Shown here: positions 61,112 to 64,000 of the stretch, piece by piece
Layout of the letters: each line of letters opens with the position of its first letter
Position numbering within the stretch: the stretch's first letter is position 1
Assembly: GCF_000379125.1 (NCBI RefSeq)
Contig: NZ_KB900626.1
Span: 3,048,667-3,112,666, forward strand
Source of the DNA: Methylosinus sp. LW4
Lineage (GTDB): Bacteria > Pseudomonadota > Alphaproteobacteria > Rhizobiales > Beijerinckiaceae
DNA: 64,000 nucleotides
Direction: 5' to 3'
The notes under the pieces: model-generated
The model's database searches: none
What the model saw: only the letters and a program-made list of their open reading frames with translations
Told to the model about the DNA's origin: nothing
Position numbers and translations under genes: made by a program

Positions 61112-61756
61112 TTATGATCCGGCGCTCGATTTCGACGCCTCGACCGCGCGAAGCAGAAATGTCGCGAGCCAGGACGTCTCCGCCTCGACGAGGCTGCTCG
61201 GGATCAATATCGCGATCACGACGATCGCGACCGCGATGAGGAAGAGCGACGGGATCAGCAATCTGGAGCGGCGTCGCTCGATCGGCCGAGGCACCCAGGG
61301 GATATGGCGGATCGGCGGCGCCGCGCGTCGCGCGCTCGTCTGCATCTCGCCTCGATCCGGCGCCTTTTGCGCATCCCGCCAAGCCGCGAGCACACGCCGC
61401 GCGAACACGGTCTTCCATTCGGCATGGGCGTGATCTGGATGCAGCCAGATCATCAGCCACCGCATATGCTTTCGCATATCCGCGCGGCTCGCGCCGGGAC
61501 GCACGCCGAGTATCCTATGGCTGTCGGCCGTGGGAAAGAACAAGATCTGCTGCACATAAAACTCCGCCGCCGCTTTCACATAGCCCCTGTCCTTTCCGGA
61601 ACGACGCGCGGCCTCCTCGAGCGTTTCCTCGCAGCCGGCCGCGATGCGAATGACCTCGAGCACGTCGTCTGGCAAAGGCAGCTCGCGCGCGCGCGCCGCC
61701 ATCGGCGGGATCGACGCGAGATCGAGCGCGCATTGCAATGCCCGGCTTCTCAGCAC
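61112..61756 (-). CDS. Membrane-anchored J-domain protein
   Basis: The 214-residue protein (GTG start at 61756, just past the Wzc stop) has a helical N-terminal part, then a J-domain-like region with SHRILGVRPGASRADMRKHM and the diagnostic HPD at 106-108, then a C-terminal membrane helix at about 166-186 (LLIPSLFLIAVAIVVIAILI). The HPD suggests it recruits a DnaK-type chaperone, with its J-domain probably facing the cytoplasm. An alternative ATG at 61810 would overlap the Wzc gene by 53 bases. J-like membrane proteins appear in some exopolysaccharide loci. Confidence 0.75.
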   Translation of the reverse strand: MLRSRALQCALDLASIPPMAARARELPLPDDVLEVIRIAAGCEETLEEAARRSGKDRGYVKAAAEFYVQQILFFPTADSHRILGVRPGASRADMRKHMRWLMIWLHPDHAHAEWKTVFARRVLAAWRDAQKAPDRGEMQTSARRAAPPIRHIPWVPRPIERRRSRLLIPSLFLIAVAIVVIAILIPSSLVEAETSWLATFLLRAVEASKSSAGS

Positions 61757-61757
61757 G

Positions 61758-64000
61758 TCACTGTTCCATCGCTGACGAAATCGCGCGATCCTTTTGGCCC
61801 TTTGCGCCATAGCCGAAATATTCGCCGCCATAGGGCTGGCCGGGGCCGTAAGCGTCGCCATAGGCGTAGCCATAGGAGTGACCGACATTGGTCGCGTCGA
61901 ACTTATTCAGCAATCCGCCGAGGATTCTCGTGCGCGCGAAGTCGAGCCGCTTGACCGCCGCGCGGACGACCCGCCGGCGTGTGCGCATCGAATCGACGAC
62001 GAAAATAGCGCCGTCCACCATGCTCCCGAGCAATGGCGCGTCGGCGAGACCGACGACGGGCGGGCCGTCGATGACGACGATGTCGAATTTCTCACGCGCC
62101 AGCGCGAGCAGCGAGGCGAAGCGCGGCCCCGCCAATAGCTCCGCGGGATTCGACGGCACAGGACCGGACGACATGAAGGTGACGCCATAGATGAGATTTT
62201 CGGTGACGGCGGCTGAGGCGTCCAACGCCCCGGTCAGCACATTGGCGAGGCCGATGCTGTTGTCGACGGAGAGCACGTCATGCAACGACGGCTTCCGCAT
62301 ATCGGCGTCGATCAGAAGCACCTGCATTCCGAGCTGCGCAAAATTGGCCGCGATGCAGATGGATGTCGTCGACTTGCCTTCGCCGGGCCGCGAGCTGGTG
62401 ACGAGGAGCGTCTTGGGCGCGCCCGTCGCCGTCGAGAATTGCAGCGACGTTCGCAGCGAGCGATAGGCTTCCGCCATCGAGGAGAGAGGATTGTCGATGA
62501 CCTCGCTCGCGACAGAATAGGAAGGATCGCGGGCTTTCTCGTCGTCCCGCGGCGCAAGGGGAATGACTCCGAGCACGGTGAGGCCGAGCGCCTCCTCCAT
62601 CTCTTCGGGAACCTTGAACGTATCGTCGAGAAATTCGCGCACCGCGATCGTCGCGACCGAGGCGATCAGGCCGAAGGCGATGGCGAGGCTGAGATTCAGC
62701 AGCAGCCGCGGGCTCGATGGAGTCTTCGGCCGCTCCGCCTTGTCGATGACCGAAACATTGTTGGTCCCGATCGCGCCAGTGACGCCGACCTCCTTATATT
62801 GCTGCAGCAAGCCGTCGTACAGAGATCGGTTCGTGTCGACCTCTCTTTGCAGAATATTATATTGAATGCTGCGATCTCGCAGATCGAGCGCATCCGCCTT
62901 CAGGCTTTCGATGCGCTTGATGAACGACGCTTCCTGATCGCGCGCGGCCTCGTAGCGCGCCTTGATCGCCTGCCGAATGAACTCGACATGCTCCTTGATC
63001 TGGCGATCATATTCCGCGATCTGCGCCCGTAGCTGCCGCATCTCGGGAAAATCCGGCTTCATGACGCCGAGCTTGTCCTGATAATCCGCCATCAGCTCGG
63101 TGCGACGCTCGCGCGCCTTCTGAATGCTCTTGTCGTCGAGAACCTGCGGCAATCCCAATCCGCTGCCGCTCTGCGCCTGCGCCCACAGCTGCTCTTCCTT
63201 GATGCGCTGGGCCATGGCGACGCCGAGCGAATCGTTGAGCGATTTGAGATTGGCGCCGGCGATGGAGAGCTTGTCGTCGACATTCACAATGCCTTCGCGC
63301 TGCGCATAGGCGACGACCTGCTTCTCGGAATCTTCCAGCTTGACCTTCACCTGCTCCAGCTTCTCCTCGAGGAAGCTGCGCGCATAGGCGGAGGCGCTGT
63401 AACGGCGATCGAGCGTCATCGCCACGAAATTGTCGGCGAGCCCTGCGCTGATCTGCTGCGCGAGAGCGGGATTTTTGTCGCTGAAGCTGACCTTCACGAT
63501 GCGCGACATCGGAATGGGCTGGACGGTGAGCCCTTTCAGCACCGCTTCGACCGCCATGCGTCGCCTGCGGACATTGTCGGGCTCCTCGTCGCGTCGCTCC
63601 GACAAGCCGCGCAGCACGCGCCCGAGCAGAGAGACCTCCAAATCGACGAAGCTCTTCTTATCCGCGAGGGCGAGCGAGGACACGACGCGCTCGGCGAGCG
63701 CGTGACTCTTCAAAAGCTCGTATTGAGTCGTGTAGAATTGCGGATCGTCGGTTTTCTCCACCAGCGCGTCTTGAATGCGCACGACCTTCGCGGCCTCGCG
63801 ATCGATCTGTATCGTCGTCGTCGCCGTATAGATTCGCGGCATCAGGAAGGTGACGACGAAGCCGCAGAGCACGGCGCCGGCGCAGATGGCGGCCACGAGA
63901 ATGCGGTGCTTGATGAACAGGCCGACATATTTGAGGAAGCTCGAGGCGCCGCTATTTTGTTCGGCGCCCATCTGATAATCGTCATAGGCGACAGAATAGC
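61758..64000 (-). CDS. Wzc-type polysaccharide co-polymerase and tyrosine autokinase (edge of window)
   Basis: Inner-membrane protein controlling polysaccharide chain length. The first in-window ATG (63971) gives 737 residues, but the frame stays open to base 64000 and no ribosome site precedes that ATG, so the true start probably lies outside. A Wzz-like domain has membrane helices at about 26-46 and 430-455 around a long periplasmic coiled coil. The cytoplasmic BY-kinase has Walker A SSRPGEGKSTTSICIAANFA, Walker A' VLLIDADMRKP and Walker B IVVIDGPPVVGLAD. A C-terminal tail holds seven Tyr (SYGYAYGDAYGPGQPYGGEY and two bases of cluster beyond), the autophosphorylation cluster. Confidence 0.93.
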   Translation of the reverse strand, partial: YSVAYDDYQMGAEQNSGASSFLKYVGLFIKHRILVAAICAGAVLCGFVVTFLMPRIYTATTTIQIDREAAKVVRIQDALVEKTDDPQFYTTQYELLKSHALAERVVSSLALADKKSFVDLEVSLLGRVLRGLSERRDEEPDNVRRRRMAVEAVLKGLTVQPIPMSRIVKVSFSDKNPALAQQISAGLADNFVAMTLDRRYSASAYARSFLEEKLEQVKVKLEDSEKQVVAYAQREGIVNVDDKLSIAGANLKSLNDSLGVAMAQRIKEEQLWAQAQSGSGLGLPQVLDDKSIQKARERRTELMADYQDKLGVMKPDFPEMRQLRAQIAEYDRQIKEHVEFIRQAIKARYEAARDQEASFIKRIESLKADALDLRDRSIQYNILQREVDTNRSLYDGLLQQYKEVGVTGAIGTNNVSVIDKAERPKTPSSPRLLLNLSLAIAFGLIASVATIAVREFLDDTFKVPEEMEEALGLTVLGVIPLAPRDDEKARDPSYSVASEVIDNPLSSMAEAYRSLRTSLQFSTATGAPKTLLVTSSRPGEGKSTTSICIAANFAQLGMQVLLIDADMRKPSLHDVLSVDNSIGLANVLTGALDASAAVTENLIYGVTFMSSGPVPSNPAELLAGPRFASLLALAREKFDIVVIDGPPVVGLADAPLLGSMVDGAIFVVDSMRTRRRVVRAAVKRLDFARTRILGGLLNKFDATNVGHSYGYAYGDAYGPGQPYGGEYFGYGAKGQKDRAISSAMEQ

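Noticed and set aside
1..64000. CRISPR arrays, tRNA or rRNA genes, prophage
   Set aside because: No regularly spaced short direct repeats, no cloverleaf or rRNA sequence and no phage structural genes were recognised on reading both strands by eye; a covariance-model scan would be needed to exclude small RNAs.

Overview
The window is GC-rich, densely coded DNA from an alphaproteobacterium, most likely a methylotroph or methanotroph of the Hyphomicrobiales (Methylocystaceae/Beijerinckiaceae type). The evidence is the gene order rsh-pdxJ-acpS-lepB-rnc-era, a split b/b' ATP synthase stalk in an atpI-B-E-F'-F operon, the F1 inhibitor subunit zeta next to purC, a C4-pathway 5-aminolevulinate synthase, BcsN and BcsS in the cellulose operon, and a PQQ-alcohol-dehydrogenase-associated ABC system beside a lanmodulin-like EF-hand protein. 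No tRNA, rRNA, CRISPR array, prophage or transposase gene was recognised. The genus is an inference.

Layout. 1-7987: a partial uracil-DNA glycosylase, a NYN RNase, rpoZ and the stringent-response/PdxJ/AcpS/LepB/Rnc/Era block. 8012-10263: a two-gene osmoprotectant-type ABC importer in which the binding protein is fused in front of the permease. 10644-15979: dinB, a Tat-exported glucan protein (OpgD type), and ornithine decarboxylase behind a long structured leader. 16153-18728: the F0 operon with a near-consensus promoter. 19263-25455: a LysR regulator, ettA, a UDP-glucuronate epimerase, uppP, an acetyltransferase and ppa. 25525-29369: a DUF1636 protein, a Crp/Fnr regulator and metXW. 29475-39589: a complete cellulose operon (bcsS-A-B-Z-TPR-bcsN). 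39788-49938: housekeeping genes (glycosyltransferase, lpdA, usg, xerC, zeta, purC, hemA).

The most interesting part is 50205-59111. Two paralogous NarX/NarL-type kinase-regulator pairs lie mirror-symmetrically around an interspersed repeat. They are followed by a co-directional set: a four-EF-hand lanmodulin-like protein, a periplasmic binding protein, a YVTN beta-propeller, an ABC ATPase and an ABC permease. This matches the lut (lanthanide utilisation and transport) clusters of methylotrophs. The set probably handles rare-earth metals for XoxF/ExaF-type PQQ dehydrogenases, with the two-component systems as candidate sensors. The lanmodulin EF loops are divergent, and a repeat element has inserted in frame within the signal-peptide region of the beta-propeller gene.

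The right edge (59124-64000) is a leftward operon: a Wzc-type polysaccharide co-polymerase/tyrosine kinase, a membrane-anchored J-domain protein, a crotonase-fold protein lacking one catalytic Glu, and a nitroreductase. Several families of palindromic interspersed repeats occupy intergenic gaps throughout.
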